Shown here in pieces: positions 1 through 7,957 of a stretch of DNA of 64,000 nt. Position 1 is the first letter of the stretch. Each line of letters starts with the position of its first letter. Below the pieces are notes generated by a model. The model did not search any database. It had not been told where the DNA came from and saw only the letters and a list, made by a program, of their open reading frames with translations. The position numbers were made by a program, and so were the translations under genes. This stretch comes from Aliibacillus thermotolerans. GTDB lineage: Bacteria; Bacillota; Bacilli; Bacillales; Marinococcaceae. The stretch lies in NCBI RefSeq assembly GCF_027853235.1, contig NZ_WKJG01000083.1:1-64000 (forward strand). The letters are read 5' to 3'.

Positions 1-98
1 GGGTTCGTTGTACCCGAATTAACGCCTGTGGAGTGTTATACCAAACGAGAGTAGCTTCGGCAAAATCGGACACGTTGAAGCAGGAAATAAACAAAACT
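1..98 (-). other. Degenerate coding-like sequence at window edge
   Basis: On the minus strand an open frame reads FNVSDFAEATLVWYNT and continues to the window edge. The W-Y-N-T stretch is reminiscent of the C-terminal part of rve-type transposase/integrase domains, but the resemblance is short and the usual R-P-H that follows is not seen. It lies directly downstream of the decayed cpsD remnant. The reading is tentative and nothing here supports an intact gene. Confidence 0.2.
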
Positions 99-344
99 TT
101 AGAGTTTTATAGAGTTTTGGCAACGGATCGGACCACTTGGCAAAATGTATAAATTTTCTACTTCCGTTGTTAATGTACATTCTTCGAGTCTCTTTTGATG
201 CGTAAGAATATTTGTAAGACCGCGGTTATTGGTCTGTTTGAAAATATAGTGAACGGTCGGTTTTCGTAAATCCGTATCCATCAGGAGAACTTTATTTCCT
301 TGTTGTGCCATCACTACAGCAAGGTTCCCCACCGTGGTGGAGAA
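99..344 (-). pseudogene. cpsD/capB-like tyrosine kinase, internal fragment
   Basis: This encodes the centre of a bacterial (BY) tyrosine kinase of the CpsD/YwqD type, which partners a CpsC-type membrane activator in capsule or exopolysaccharide control. Visible are the end of the P-loop region (ESS..TTVGNLAVVMAQQG, read across a 2-nt frameshift) and the Walker A' segment VLLMDTDLRKP. It then reads through to LYILPSGPI, after which the frame is lost and a stop follows. The family is about 220-240 residues; only some 75 remain. The N-terminal part is missing and the C-terminal part, including the tyrosine cluster, is gone. It is joined directly to a cpsC fragment. I am confident of the family and that it is broken. 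Confidence 0.75.
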
Positions 345-692
345 GATTCGCCTTCTTGCGCTACACTAATCTGCTTGTTCAATTGATTGTGGGTTCTATC
401 TAACCCCATTTCATCAATGACTTGATTGAGTATGTAAGGGCTTTTCATAATGACATTATACGTATCGATATATTTTGAGTCTGTATCAAATCCTGCGGCT
501 TGAAGTGCAGATGCTGCTCCTGTTGCCTGCTGGCTCACCAGTACTTGCGTTGAACTTTTATAAACCGGTGTCAATACGTAATAACTCACTAAACCACTTG
601 CCGCTACAAAAACAGCAGTAATTAATACAATCATAACAATACGCTTTTTTAACGTATCAATGATTTCCCTAAGACTAATCGTTTCTTCGCAT
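345..692 (-). pseudogene. cpsC/ywqC-like (Wzz family) activator, 5' fragment
   Basis: This is the N-terminal third of a Wzz/CpsC-type polysaccharide co-polymerase and kinase activator: a cytoplasmic start (EETISLREIIDTLKKR), one membrane helix (MIVLITAVFVAASGLVSYYV) and the periplasmic beginning up to QISVAQEGES. A good Shine-Dalgarno (GGAGG at 706-710) precedes ATG at 690-692. One extra base right after that ATG (position 689) throws the frame off, so even the start is broken. Homology stops at the EGES codons, where the sequence runs into the P-loop region of cpsD, suggesting a deletion that removed the rest of cpsC and the start of cpsD. Confidence 0.75.
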
Positions 693-1090
693 AGTACAGC
701 AACCTCCGAACACAGTATTGTTTTAAAGCAAACTATTTGGATTATATCATAGAATTTTGTATGGATGTGTAAAAAATTCTTTTAATTATATCATGATATA
801 TCAAAATTTTTTCATTATTTGATATTTGAATGAGAAGAAGGAATGAAATATATATTTTAGGAATAAAGATATATATATTAGAAGGCAACAAAAGCTTCAT
901 CTATGAGGGAATTGATCAATAAAAACCATTCTCAAAAATAGCCCATTTGTACCTCATAATCCTTTAAGATGTGCAGCTTAAAGTGCATTTTTCTCAAGGA
1001 GCGTTATCTATTGTTTCAATGACTCGTTTCTTTGCGACAGTCTACGCTAAACTTAGCTTTTCGCCCTCAACATATGTACGTTTTTAGACA
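693..1090. other. AT-rich non-coding stretch
   Basis: About 400 bases with no supportable gene. The part at 720-880 is very AT-rich, includes a TATATCATGATATA palindrome at 788-801, and probably held the promoter of the decayed capsule genes. On the minus strand a short frame around 900-980 (KDYEVQMGYF, interrupted by stops) looks like old coding sequence, but I cannot assign it. Confidence 0.4.
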
Positions 1091-1091
1091 C

Positions 1092-1127
1092 AAAAAACCC
1101 CCTAGACGTTTTTAAGCGCCTAGAGGG
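1092..1127 (-). terminator. Rho-independent terminator of tRNA operon
   Basis: On the minus strand an 11-bp stem (CGCCTAGAGGG pairing with the CCCCCTAGACG arm, two mismatches) is followed by TTTTTTGTGT. It lies about 120 bases downstream of tRNA-Ser, the last gene of the minus-strand tRNA operon. Confidence 0.75.
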
Positions 1128-1246
1128 CTGAGTATATTGTATGTATTTTTGCATTTCACCGTTTTATTTGCGCACTTTTTTACTCATATCACTTTGTTGC
1201 TACCAATAAGGAACCGCTGCAACCCGAGTCACATCACAATGATGTA

Positions 1247-1342
1247 TGGCGGAGGAAGAGGGATTTGAACCCTCGCGACGTTTAAAAAACGTCCTAGCGG
1301 TTTTCGAGACCGCCCCCTTCAGCCGGACTTGGGTATTCCTCC
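1247..1342 (-). tRNA. tRNA-Ser (CGA)
   Basis: A class II tRNA with a long variable arm. The acceptor strand starts GGAGGAATACC, the anticodon loop is CTCGAAA with anticodon CGA (reads UCG), the T-arm is GGTTCAAATCC, and CCA is encoded (1247-1249). It is the last gene of the operon before the terminator. Confidence 0.93.
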
Positions 1343-1395
1343 ATATCATGTCTAGCCAAAATAAAAAAGCACGTGGTTGACATGCTTTTGTAACA

Positions 1396-1472
1396 TGGTG
1401 GACCCTGTAGGACTCGAACCTACGACCGGACGGTTATGAGCCGTCTGCTCTAACCAACTGAGCTAAGGGTCC
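1396..1472 (-). tRNA. tRNA-Ile2 (CAU, lysidine type)
   Basis: A 77-nt cloverleaf with encoded CCA; acceptor GGACCCTT, D-arm AGCTCAGTTGGTTAGAGCA, anticodon loop CTCATAA. The CAT anticodon alone would suggest Met, but the body matches the minor isoleucine tRNA of Bacillus as I remember it, and a separate elongator-Met tRNA lies at 2545-2621. Assignment as tRNA-Ile(k2C) therefore rests on sequence similarity, not on the anticodon. Its 5' end is the source of the partial copies repeated upstream. Confidence 0.8.
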
Positions 1473-2400
1473 TTATGATAGGTTTAGATTTTCAAATTTA
1501 TGTTGCATGAACGATTTTAGTAAGGTCTGTCCCTTCCTCTGATAGCTTTTGCTTCGGAGCTGGGTCCGTCGGGACAACTCGTAGTGATTTCGACGATGGT
1601 TTGCTCGTTGCTCTAACCAACTGAGTGAAGGGCCTTATGATAGGTTTATTAGATTTTCAAATTTATGTTGCATGAACGATTTTAGTAAGGTCTGTCCCTT
1701 CCTCTGATAGCTTTTGCTTCGGAGCTGGGTCCGTCGGGACAACTCGTAGTAATTTCGACGATGGTTTGCTCGTTGCTCTAACCAACTGAGTGAAGGGGCC
1801 TTATGATAGGTTTAGATTTTCAAATTTATGTTGCATGAACGATTTTAGTAAGGTCTGTCCCTTCCTCTGATAGCTTTTGCTTCGAAGCTGGGTCCGTCGG
1901 GACAACTCGTAGTGATTTCGACGATGGTTTGCTCGTTGCTCTAACCAACTGAGTGAAGGGTCCTTATGATAGGTTTAGGTTTTCAAATTTATGTTGCATG
2001 AACGATTTTAGTAAGGTCTGTCCCTTCCTCTGATAGCTTTTGCTTCGGAGCTGGGTCCGTCGGGACAACTCGTAGTGATTTCGACGATGGTTTGCTCGTT
2101 GCTCTAACCAACTGAGTGAAGGGCCTTATGATAGGTTTATTAGATTTTCAAATTTATGTTGCATGAACGATTTTAGTAAGGTCTGTCCCTTCCTCTGATA
2201 GCTTTTGCTTCGGAGCTGGGTCCGTCGGGACAACTCGTAGTGATTTCGACGATGGTTTGCTCGTTGCTCTAACCAACTGAGTGAAGGGTCCTTATGATAG
2301 GTTTAGATTTTCAAATTTATGTTGCATGAACGATTTTAGTAAGGTCTGTCCCTTCCTCTGATAGCTTTTGCTTCGGAGCTAGGTCCGTCGGGACAACTCG
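1471..2400 (-). repeat. Tandem ~163-bp repeats carrying tRNA-Ile2 5' halves
   Basis: Six near-identical units start at 1471, 1633, 1799, 1962, 2124 and 2290 (the last is incomplete and diverges near 2400). Unit lengths are 162, 166, 163, 162 and 166, so three units form a 491-bp block that is itself duplicated: variants such as the extra TTA in GTTTATTAG recur at 491-bp spacing. The first five units end with a copy of the acceptor 5' strand and D-arm of tRNA-Ile2, with AGCT changed to CACT (1610-1634, 1775-1800, 1938-1963, 2101-2125, 2266-2291). Each unit also holds a TGTCCC...GGGACA inverted repeat around an AGCT...AGCT pair. The array lies inside the tRNA transcription unit between tRNA-His and tRNA-Ile2. 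None of the partial copies could fold as a full tRNA. Confidence 0.92.
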
Positions 2401-2457
2401 TTGACTATTCTTTGGTGTAGCGCTCGTTGCTTTCAATCAAATGAGGATGATATTTAA

Positions 2458-2534
2458 TGGGGCGGTTGATGGGAATCGAACCCACGAATGCCGGAGCCAC
2501 AATCCGGTGCGTTAACCACTTCGCCACAACCGCC
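2458..2534 (-). tRNA. tRNA-His (GUG)
   Basis: Cloverleaf with anticodon loop TTGTGGC (anticodon GTG), D-arm GGCGAAGTGGTTAACGCA, T-arm GGTTCGATTCC and encoded CCA at 2458-2460. The extra 5' G (position -1, at 2534) opposite the C discriminator is the histidine identity element. Confidence 0.93.
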
Positions 2535-2544
2535 ATATCCACAT

Positions 2545-2621
2545 TGGTAGCGGCGGAGGGGATCGAACCCCCGACCTCACGGGTATGAACCGTACGCTCT
2601 AGCCAGCTGAGCTACGCCGCC
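2545..2621 (-). tRNA. tRNA-Met elongator (CAU)
   Basis: Cloverleaf beginning GGCGGCGTAGCTCAGCTGG with anticodon loop TTCATAC (CAT), T-arm GGTTCGATCCC and encoded CCA. The first acceptor base pair is a normal G-C, so this is an elongator and not an initiator tRNA. It is separated from tRNA-Asn by three bases. Confidence 0.9.
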
Positions 2622-2624
2622 AAA

Positions 2625-2699
2625 TGGCTCCACAGGCAGGATTCGAACCTGCGACCAATCGGTTAACAGCCGATTGCTCTACCACTGAGCTACTGTGGA
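2625..2699 (-). tRNA. tRNA-Asn (GUU)
   Basis: Cloverleaf beginning TCCACAGTAGCTCAGTGG with anticodon loop CTGTTAA (GTT), T-arm GGTTCGAATCC, G discriminator and encoded CCA at 2625-2627. It is the first gene of the tRNA operon, just downstream of the promoter. Confidence 0.93.
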
Positions 2700-2723
2700 A
2701 TATATCTCTGAACGACAATGAAT

Positions 2724-2752
2724 ATACTACCATGTTTGGTCACATTCGTCAA
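2724..2752 (-). promoter_or_regulatory. Sigma-A promoter of the tRNA operon
   Basis: On the minus strand TTGACG (2747-2752), 17 bases, then an extended -10 TGG-TAGTAT (2724-2729). The first tRNA (Asn) starts 25 bases downstream, as expected for a stable-RNA promoter. Confidence 0.75.
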
Positions 2753-2776
2753 GAATTTTTAAAATGTTTTTTTGAA

Positions 2777-3412
2777 GGAGCTGTCCAAAAAGTCATGATT
2801 GGTGACTTTTTGGACATTTTTTGTGACCGCTTCATCAAAAATTGCTTCTGGAAACGCCTCTTGGCCGAATAGGCATGTTTCCAACACCAAATTGTTGATG
2901 GAAGTAAGTCATGGATAGTCATGCCATCGTTTCATCAAAGTATTGTTTGTGGAAGCAACCCATGGATGGGTCATGCCATCATTTCATATAAAAATAGCTA
3001 ATTGAAGCAGGCCATGAATGGCTTATAACACTGTTTCATTCAAAAATAGCTAATGGAAGCAAGTCATGGATGACTCATAACACTGTTTCATTCAAAAATG
3101 TCTGATGAAAGCAAGTCATGGATCGCTCATGCCACCGTTTCATTCAAAAATGTCTGATGAAAGCAAGTCATGGATCGCTCATGCCACCGTTTCATTCAAA
3201 AATGTCTGATGAAAGCAAGTCATGGATCGCTCATGCCACCGTTTCATTCAAAAATAGTTTGTGGAAACAAGCTATGAATGGATCATGGCACCGTTTCAAT
3301 CCAAACACCATTGTGAAAGCAATCCATGCACGATGTATGGCACCGTTTCAGCGCTAAATGATTGTTGAAAGGAACGCTCGATTTATTTATCAGGACTTAT
3401 TAGACAGCCTCC
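2777..3412. mobile_element. Repeat element A, eleven units of 52-bp period
   Basis: A 636-bp element with imperfect inverted ends: the left end GGAGCTGTCCAAAAAGTC pairs with the inverse of the right end (GGAGGCTGTCTAATAAGTC). The left end also forms a hairpin (GTCCAAAAAGTC with GACTTTTTGGAC). Inside, a GTTTCA-type anchor recurs at 2829, 2877, 2929, 2981, 3033, 3085, 3137, 3189, 3241, 3293 and 3345, exactly 52 bases apart except for the first step (48). Units differ in sequence but not in length; three adjacent ones (3085-3240) are nearly identical. A consensus unit holds CATGGAT...TCATGCCACC followed by GTTTCATTCAAAAAT. An inverted copy with the same ends lies at 53956-54277. There is no transposase gene, so it would be non-autonomous if mobile. 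Confidence 0.8.
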
Positions 3413-3414
3413 CC

Positions 3415-5040
3415 TTAAATGTATTCGTCAAGAACTGCGTAAGCGATATTTACCGAATGATCTCCAATTCTTTCTAAGTTACTCACGATGTCTACGAATA
3501 CAATTCCTGCCGAGCCAGAACACAACCCTTCATTCAAGCGTAGAATATGTTGTTTTCTTAATTTCCGTTCCATCTTATCAATTTCTTCTTCTTTTCTAAC
3601 CACTTTTTCCGCTTCATTCATATCGTCATTTTCTAACGAAACAATCGCATTTTGCAATGTCGAAATCGTTAAATCAAACATTTCTTTCAAGTCTTTATAT
3701 GCTTCATCAGAAAGCACAACTTTATTCGCTAATTGATAATCTACTAATTCTACAATGTTCTCCATATGGTCACCGACTCGTTCAATATCCCGGGCAGTAT
3801 CCATTAAGACAGAATGCATGCGGGAATTATCATCTGATAACGAACGTTCAGAAATTTGCACGAGATAGTCAGTGATTTTTTTATCTAAATTATTAATTGC
3901 TTCTTCATACTGAAATGTTAATTCCGCATGTCGTTTATGGTTTGTCATTAAATATTGTTCTGCTTCAATTAACCCTTTTTCGGCAAATTCAGCCATTCGT
4001 AATGTTTCAGATTTCGCTTGTCCTAGCGCAATGGATGGGGAGCGTTGAATAAAGCTGACATCTAAATGTTTTGCTTTGAATTCAATTTCGGTATCTTGAC
4101 CTGGGATTAATTTCGTGACGATCCATGCCAACACACCGATAAACGGCAATTGAATAATTGTGTTAGATACGTTAAAAATCCCGTGGGCAAAGGCAAGCGT
4201 CATCGGCCTGTTTAAATCGAGCCACGTTTGAATGTTCTCTATGAGTCCAGTATAAGGCACAATGAAAATAATCACAATCGTCGCACCAATGAGATTAAAC
4301 ATAACGTGAGTTAACGCTGCTCTTTTTGCTGCTATGGAAGATCCTAATGCTGCGATGACCGCTGTTATCGTCGTTCCAATATTATCACCAAACAACACCG
4401 GTAAAGCTGCACCCAACGTGACTGCGCCTTGAGCATACAATTCTTGTAGTAGTCCAATTGCAGCAGAAGAACTTTGGATAATAGCAGTAAAGATGGCCCC
4501 AATGACAACCCCAAACAGCGGATTATCGCTCATATTGATCGTTAAATCTCGAAATGCACTGGAATCACGAAGAGGCGCTACTCCATCCCCCATGAGAGAT
4601 AGTCCGAAAAACAGTGCACCTAATCCAAAGAACACTTGTCCGACATTATTCACTTTCTTGTTTTTGAAAAAGAAAATGAAAAACGTTCCTATAAAAATGA
4701 TCGGAAGGGCGTATTCTTCAATTTTAATTCCAATAATAAAAGCAGTAACAGTCGTTCCAATATTTGCTCCCATGATGACGCCAATCGCTTGCTTTAAGGT
4801 CATAAATCCTGCATTCACTAGCCCTACGGTAAGGACTGTCGTTCCCGTACTTGATTGGATTAATGCGCTCACTAAAACTCCAGTAAGTACTCCCAATAAG
4901 GGATTGCTCGTATATTTATCTAATAAATCCCTTAAACGATCTCCCGCGATTTTTTGTAAACCATCTCCTAAAAACTTAATGCCGAATAAAAATATTCCTA
5001 TTCCGCCGAAAAACGTGAAAAGAATCGTCTGAAGATCCAA
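3415..5040 (-). CDS. Na/Pi cotransporter family protein with PhoU-like tail
   Basis: A 541-residue membrane protein predicted to move phosphate with sodium. The N-terminal ~310 residues are hydrophobic and contain the two inverted family repeats: QSSTG at 62-66 with GANIGTT at 91-97, and QSSSA at 189-193 with GDNIGTT at 218-224. The QSS motifs form the substrate/ion site in this family. The C-terminal ~200 residues are helical and charged, resembling a PhoU domain, the same layout as Escherichia coli YjbB. The shorter B. subtilis YqeW lacks such a tail, to my knowledge. It is monocistronic between repeat element A and a divergent DUF1189 gene. The role as phosphate importer or exporter cannot be decided from sequence. 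Confidence 0.85.
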   Translation of the reverse strand: MDLQTILFTFFGGIGIFLFGIKFLGDGLQKIAGDRLRDLLDKYTSNPLLGVLTGVLVSALIQSSTGTTVLTVGLVNAGFMTLKQAIGVIMGANIGTTVTAFIIGIKIEEYALPIIFIGTFFIFFFKNKKVNNVGQVFFGLGALFFGLSLMGDGVAPLRDSSAFRDLTINMSDNPLFGVVIGAIFTAIIQSSSAAIGLLQELYAQGAVTLGAALPVLFGDNIGTTITAVIAALGSSIAAKRAALTHVMFNLIGATIVIIFIVPYTGLIENIQTWLDLNRPMTLAFAHGIFNVSNTIIQLPFIGVLAWIVTKLIPGQDTEIEFKAKHLDVSFIQRSPSIALGQAKSETLRMAEFAEKGLIEAEQYLMTNHKRHAELTFQYEEAINNLDKKITDYLVQISERSLSDDNSRMHSVLMDTARDIERVGDHMENIVELVDYQLANKVVLSDEAYKDLKEMFDLTISTLQNAIVSLENDDMNEAEKVVRKEEEIDKMERKLRKQHILRLNEGLCSGSAGIVFVDIVSNLERIGDHSVNIAYAVLDEYI

Positions 5041-5223
5041 ATTGTTTCATCCCTTCAGTGTATGTATTTCTCTGCTTTCGACAAACCTCTTCCATCGTAC
5101 GTTGAGATTGTTGAGATTTTGTATCATTTATGTAAAGATTTTGTTAAGAATGTTAATATTGCTTCATCGCTTTCTTGTTTCTTCTTTCTCATGTAAAATA
5201 TGGGAGATAGAAGGAGGTACTTC

Positions 5224-6018
5224 ATGAATATATTTGTTGCGTTTTTCAAAAGTTTATATTCCCCTACATATATCGGTCGATTTCGTTTTTTAGGTATTGG
5301 TAAAACCATTGGTTATGTATTTTTCCTCATGTTGATTGTCAGTATTCCTGCAAGTGTTATTGTTACGCAGACTGTGATATCTACAACCAATCTGGTAAAA
5401 GATGCCCTTGCGCTCAATCTTCCTGATTTCACCATTCAAAATGGAAAATTACAGTCCGAAGAAGAAGAGCCGCTTTTCTTTCAGAAAGACAATTCTCGTG
5501 TCATCTTTGACTCCACTGGTGAAATAACGATCTCTGATCTAAAAGAAGATGAAGAAGTATTTGCTTTACTACAGGAAGATATTTACATCGCAAGCCATAA
5601 TGAAACTTACACATTTAGATATGATCAAGCAGGTAACATCGCGCTCACAAAAGATGAAATCAGTCAGTTTATTGATTCAGCTACACAACTACTACCCATT
5701 TTTATCCCGGTTTATTTAATTATTTTCTATATTTTTTCTACAGGGTTAAAATTTGTCGGAATTACTTTTCTATCTCTAATCGGATATTTAATGAAAAGAA
5801 GCGCTCCTATTTCTCTTACGTATCGACATATATGGATATTGTCTGCATACACTGTCACTCTTCCCACCGTTCTATCGATGATCATCGATATTTTACGTAT
5901 CCCATTCCTTACTGCAGCCAATTTCTTTTTATATTGGCTGATTGCCATTACAATGCTTTTTGTCGTATATAAAAAGTTGCCAACTCCTAAACGGAAAAGC
6001 CCACAAGTTGAAAAATAA
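5224..6018 (+). CDS. yqgB: DUF1189 membrane protein (YqgB-like)
   Basis: A 264-residue membrane protein of the DUF1189 family, function unknown. The start at 5224 is chosen because AGAAGGAGGT lies just upstream; an earlier in-frame ATG at 5200 would put that site inside the gene. One hydrophobic segment lies near residues 28-50, followed by a charged extracytoplasmic stretch (~60-150), then a group of C-terminal helices (~160-250). B. subtilis yqgB occupies the corresponding side of the yqf/yqg region. It converges on the short nfeD gene and shares its terminator. Confidence 0.7.
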   Translation: MNIFVAFFKSLYSPTYIGRFRFLGIGKTIGYVFFLMLIVSIPASVIVTQTVISTTNLVKDALALNLPDFTIQNGKLQSEEEEPLFFQKDNSRVIFDSTGEITISDLKEDEEVFALLQEDIYIASHNETYTFRYDQAGNIALTKDEISQFIDSATQLLPIFIPVYLIIFYIFSTGLKFVGITFLSLIGYLMKRSAPISLTYRHIWILSAYTVTLPTVLSMIIDILRIPFLTAANFFLYWLIAITMLFVVYKKLPTPKRKSPQVEK

Positions 6019-6051
6019 AAAAGAGGAGTCATCCATTGAGTTCCTCTTTTT
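6017..6051. terminator. Bidirectional terminator
   Basis: A perfect 10-bp inverted repeat, AAAAAGAGGA with TCCTCTTTTT, with A and T runs on its flanks. It lies between and overlaps the 3' ends of two convergent genes and can serve both. Confidence 0.8.
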
Positions 6052-6685
6052 CTTTTTGATTCATTTTTTTAATGAGAATTCTTGTGCCATCTACGGATAT
6101 GACTTCCACTTCTTCATTTGGCTCAATCCACTGCGCCCCACTTGTTGCGCTATATTGCTTCCCATCAATAACTACCGTACCAGTGGGACGAAAAGGAGTC
6201 AATGTTTTTCCTTTTTTACCTACTAATCCAGTATACGTTTCATTCAAAGAATTGAAACCTTCTTCTCCCGTTAATCGGTCCCGCAACGTAATTTTTGACC
6301 AAAGATTCCTTCTTGGAAACACTTTTAAAAAGAGTGAAGAAGCAAATAATCCAATCACAAAACCAAAGATAACGAGTAAACCATAGGTAAAACCCGGAAC
6401 CGGAACCGCTAAACCGAAGCTCATTAAAACGGCCCCCAATATCGCAATCGTACCATCACTAATCACTTTTCCATCTAAAATAATGAGTCCAAGTCCAACA
6501 ATGTAAAGTAATATAATCCACAGACCAGAGATGGAGTCAATGTGATAAGAGAAAAACAGGCTCATTAATAAGATCCCTAAAATAGCAAAAATACCTTTTG
6601 CTTTAACGAGTAACTCGCCAACTAAAAAAACGGTTCCTAAAAACACAACAAGAAATCCGATACTCGCGTAATCTAACCACGCCAT
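6029..6685 (-). CDS. NfeD family protein, short form
   Basis: A 218-residue protein with about five membrane segments (residues ~8-130) followed by a soluble OB-fold-like NfeD domain; GLVGKKGKTLTPFRPTGTV near residue 155 is its signature. Short NfeD proteins lack the ClpP-like protease domain and usually work with a flotillin-like partner in membrane organisation. No flotillin gene is adjacent here; the floA/long-nfeD pair lies at 37.3-39.7 kb. This is thus a second NfeD in the same window. Partner and role are unknown. Confidence 0.75.
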   Translation of the reverse strand: MAWLDYASIGFLVVFLGTVFLVGELLVKAKGIFAILGILLMSLFFSYHIDSISGLWIILLYIVGLGLIILDGKVISDGTIAILGAVLMSFGLAVPVPGFTYGLLVIFGFVIGLFASSLFLKVFPRRNLWSKITLRDRLTGEEGFNSLNETYTGLVGKKGKTLTPFRPTGTVVIDGKQYSATSGAQWIEPNEEVEVISVDGTRILIKKMNQKEKEELNG

Positions 6686-6760
6686 ATGATCAAGCTCCTT
6701 TCACCAAAATCCCTCTCTCCCCTTACTATTATTTTAACGCTTTCTCCCCTATTTTCACAC

Positions 6761-6825
6761 AAAAAAAAGCCGGGGTCACCTGCGTCCACAAAATATCTTT
6801 AAAAATTTTGGACGTCCCAGCTTTT
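6761..6825 (-). terminator. Terminator downstream of the DUF1002 gene
   Basis: A long nested hairpin (outer AAAAGCCGGG with CCCAGCTTTT, inner CGTCCACAAAAT with ATTTTGGACG). On the minus strand it is followed by an eight-base T run. It lies about 140 bases after the stop of the DUF1002 gene. Confidence 0.75.
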
Positions 6826-6966
6826 GAAGCAGTGCTTTTATTGACAAGAAAAGGCTAGCATAACTCGGTTCTTCTAGACATCTTTTCAGTGAAAATCAAA
6901 TCGTAGCGTAAAATTCGGTACATTCACTTCTTGAAGCATCCCAAAGCCAGTTCTCAAGTCCAACGA

Positions 6967-7860
6967 TTAAGCATTCTCACTTTCACCTTCAAACCATCCT
7001 TTGATGGATTCAATCAATTCATTTAAAAAATCAAGCACGCGTTGGATCAAAGATTGAGTTTCTTCTCTATTTAAATAGTCGCCTAAGTTATCTCGAATTT
7101 GTGTAATTTGATTTTGCACTTGATCCCAATCAATATTCAAATCTTTCATTCGGTTAAATAAAGAAACCAGTCCATTGAGTTCTTCTTCCGTTAATTCAAT
7201 GCCCAATTCCCGAGCGATTCGCTGTATTAAATCGCGAATGTCTTCTTCTGATTCAATTGGTTCGTCTCCAATTTCTTCTTTAATGCGAGTGACTAATTCG
7301 GTTGCTTCTTCCGTTCCGATTCGCTCTCCTAATTCAGAAGTTTTTACCATTTCTTCATTCGCTATTTTTTTCTGTTCTTCCGGAATGATAATGTCGTTTT
7401 GAACTTCATACGCTTTAATTAAACCGGTTAACGCGGCTGTCCCGGATACTGGAAAAGGAGCGGTTACATACACGTCCGCATCTTCCACCCCTGCTGTCAC
7501 AAGCGTATTGGCATACATGCCTTCAGTTACTTTCGTGATGTTATTTGTTTGGACATGAATTCCTTCTCCCTCACTTAATGCGGTGATTTTTGATGATGAG
7601 AGAGCGTTTGTTCCAATATCTGCTCGACTCATAAAATCCCCTAAATATTCGTGTTCTTCACTATTAGAAACCGTAATAATATGATCCTGTTCCGTCGCAC
7701 TCATTTCTTCTAATAATTGACTTCTTTGCTCGCTGCTTAAATCTTCCCCTAGCGTCACAATGGACTCTCCTTCAATTGCATCAGCAAAGATTATGGAAGG
7801 CATATGTAACACCATGCACAGTGCCGTCATACATGCAATGAATGTTTTCCAACGATTCAT
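6967..7860 (-). CDS. Secreted DUF1002 domain protein
   Basis: A 297-residue exported protein of unknown function belonging to DUF1002. The start at 7860 is preferred over an in-frame ATG at 7893 because AAAGGAG stands eight bases upstream and the protein then opens with a clear signal peptide (MNRWKTFIACM..., cleavage near residue 27 after A-D-A). The body begins with ESIVTLGEDLSSEQR, typical of the family, and ends with helical segments rich in E and R. It is a single-gene unit divergent from yqfZ. Cell-envelope location is inferred from the signal peptide. Confidence 0.75.
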   Translation of the reverse strand: MNRWKTFIACMTALCMVLHMPSIIFADAIEGESIVTLGEDLSSEQRSQLLEEMSATEQDHIITVSNSEEHEYLGDFMSRADIGTNALSSSKITALSEGEGIHVQTNNITKVTEGMYANTLVTAGVEDADVYVTAPFPVSGTAALTGLIKAYEVQNDIIIPEEQKKIANEEMVKTSELGERIGTEEATELVTRIKEEIGDEPIESEEDIRDLIQRIARELGIELTEEELNGLVSLFNRMKDLNIDWDQVQNQITQIRDNLGDYLNREETQSLIQRVLDFLNELIESIKGWFEGESENA

Positions 7861-7957
7861 TTCTCTCACTCCTTTAAAGGAACATTTCATCATGAATTTA
7901 TATTTTCTTCATATTCATTATTATAACGATTAAGTGTTTAGTAAAGGATGAAAAATA

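Noticed and set aside
314-634. Intact CpsC-type protein of 106 residues
   Set aside because: It begins inside the membrane helix and ends in cpsD sequence out of frame; the true start at 692 is frameshifted, so it is a remnant.
1610-2291. Additional functional tRNA genes in the tandem array
   Set aside because: Only the 5' acceptor strand and D-arm are present in each unit; there is no anticodon arm, T-arm or CCA end.
2624-2872. Plus-strand ORF beginning MAPQAGFEPATNRL
   Set aside because: It is the reverse side of tRNA-Asn running into the repeat element; this tRNA-derived peptide is a well-known false call.
2929-3350. CRISPR array
   Set aside because: There is no constant repeat alternating with unique spacers: the whole 52-bp unit is homologous along its length, neighbouring units can be identical, and no cas genes are present.
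3118-3357. 79-codon ORF inside repeat element A
   Set aside because: The 52-bp unit is not a multiple of three, so each repeat is read in a different frame; there is no conserved peptide and no SD.
4493-5032. 179-codon plus-strand ORF opposite the Na/Pi cotransporter gene
   Set aside because: It is antisense to a clear family member, lacks an SD and has no recognisable domain.
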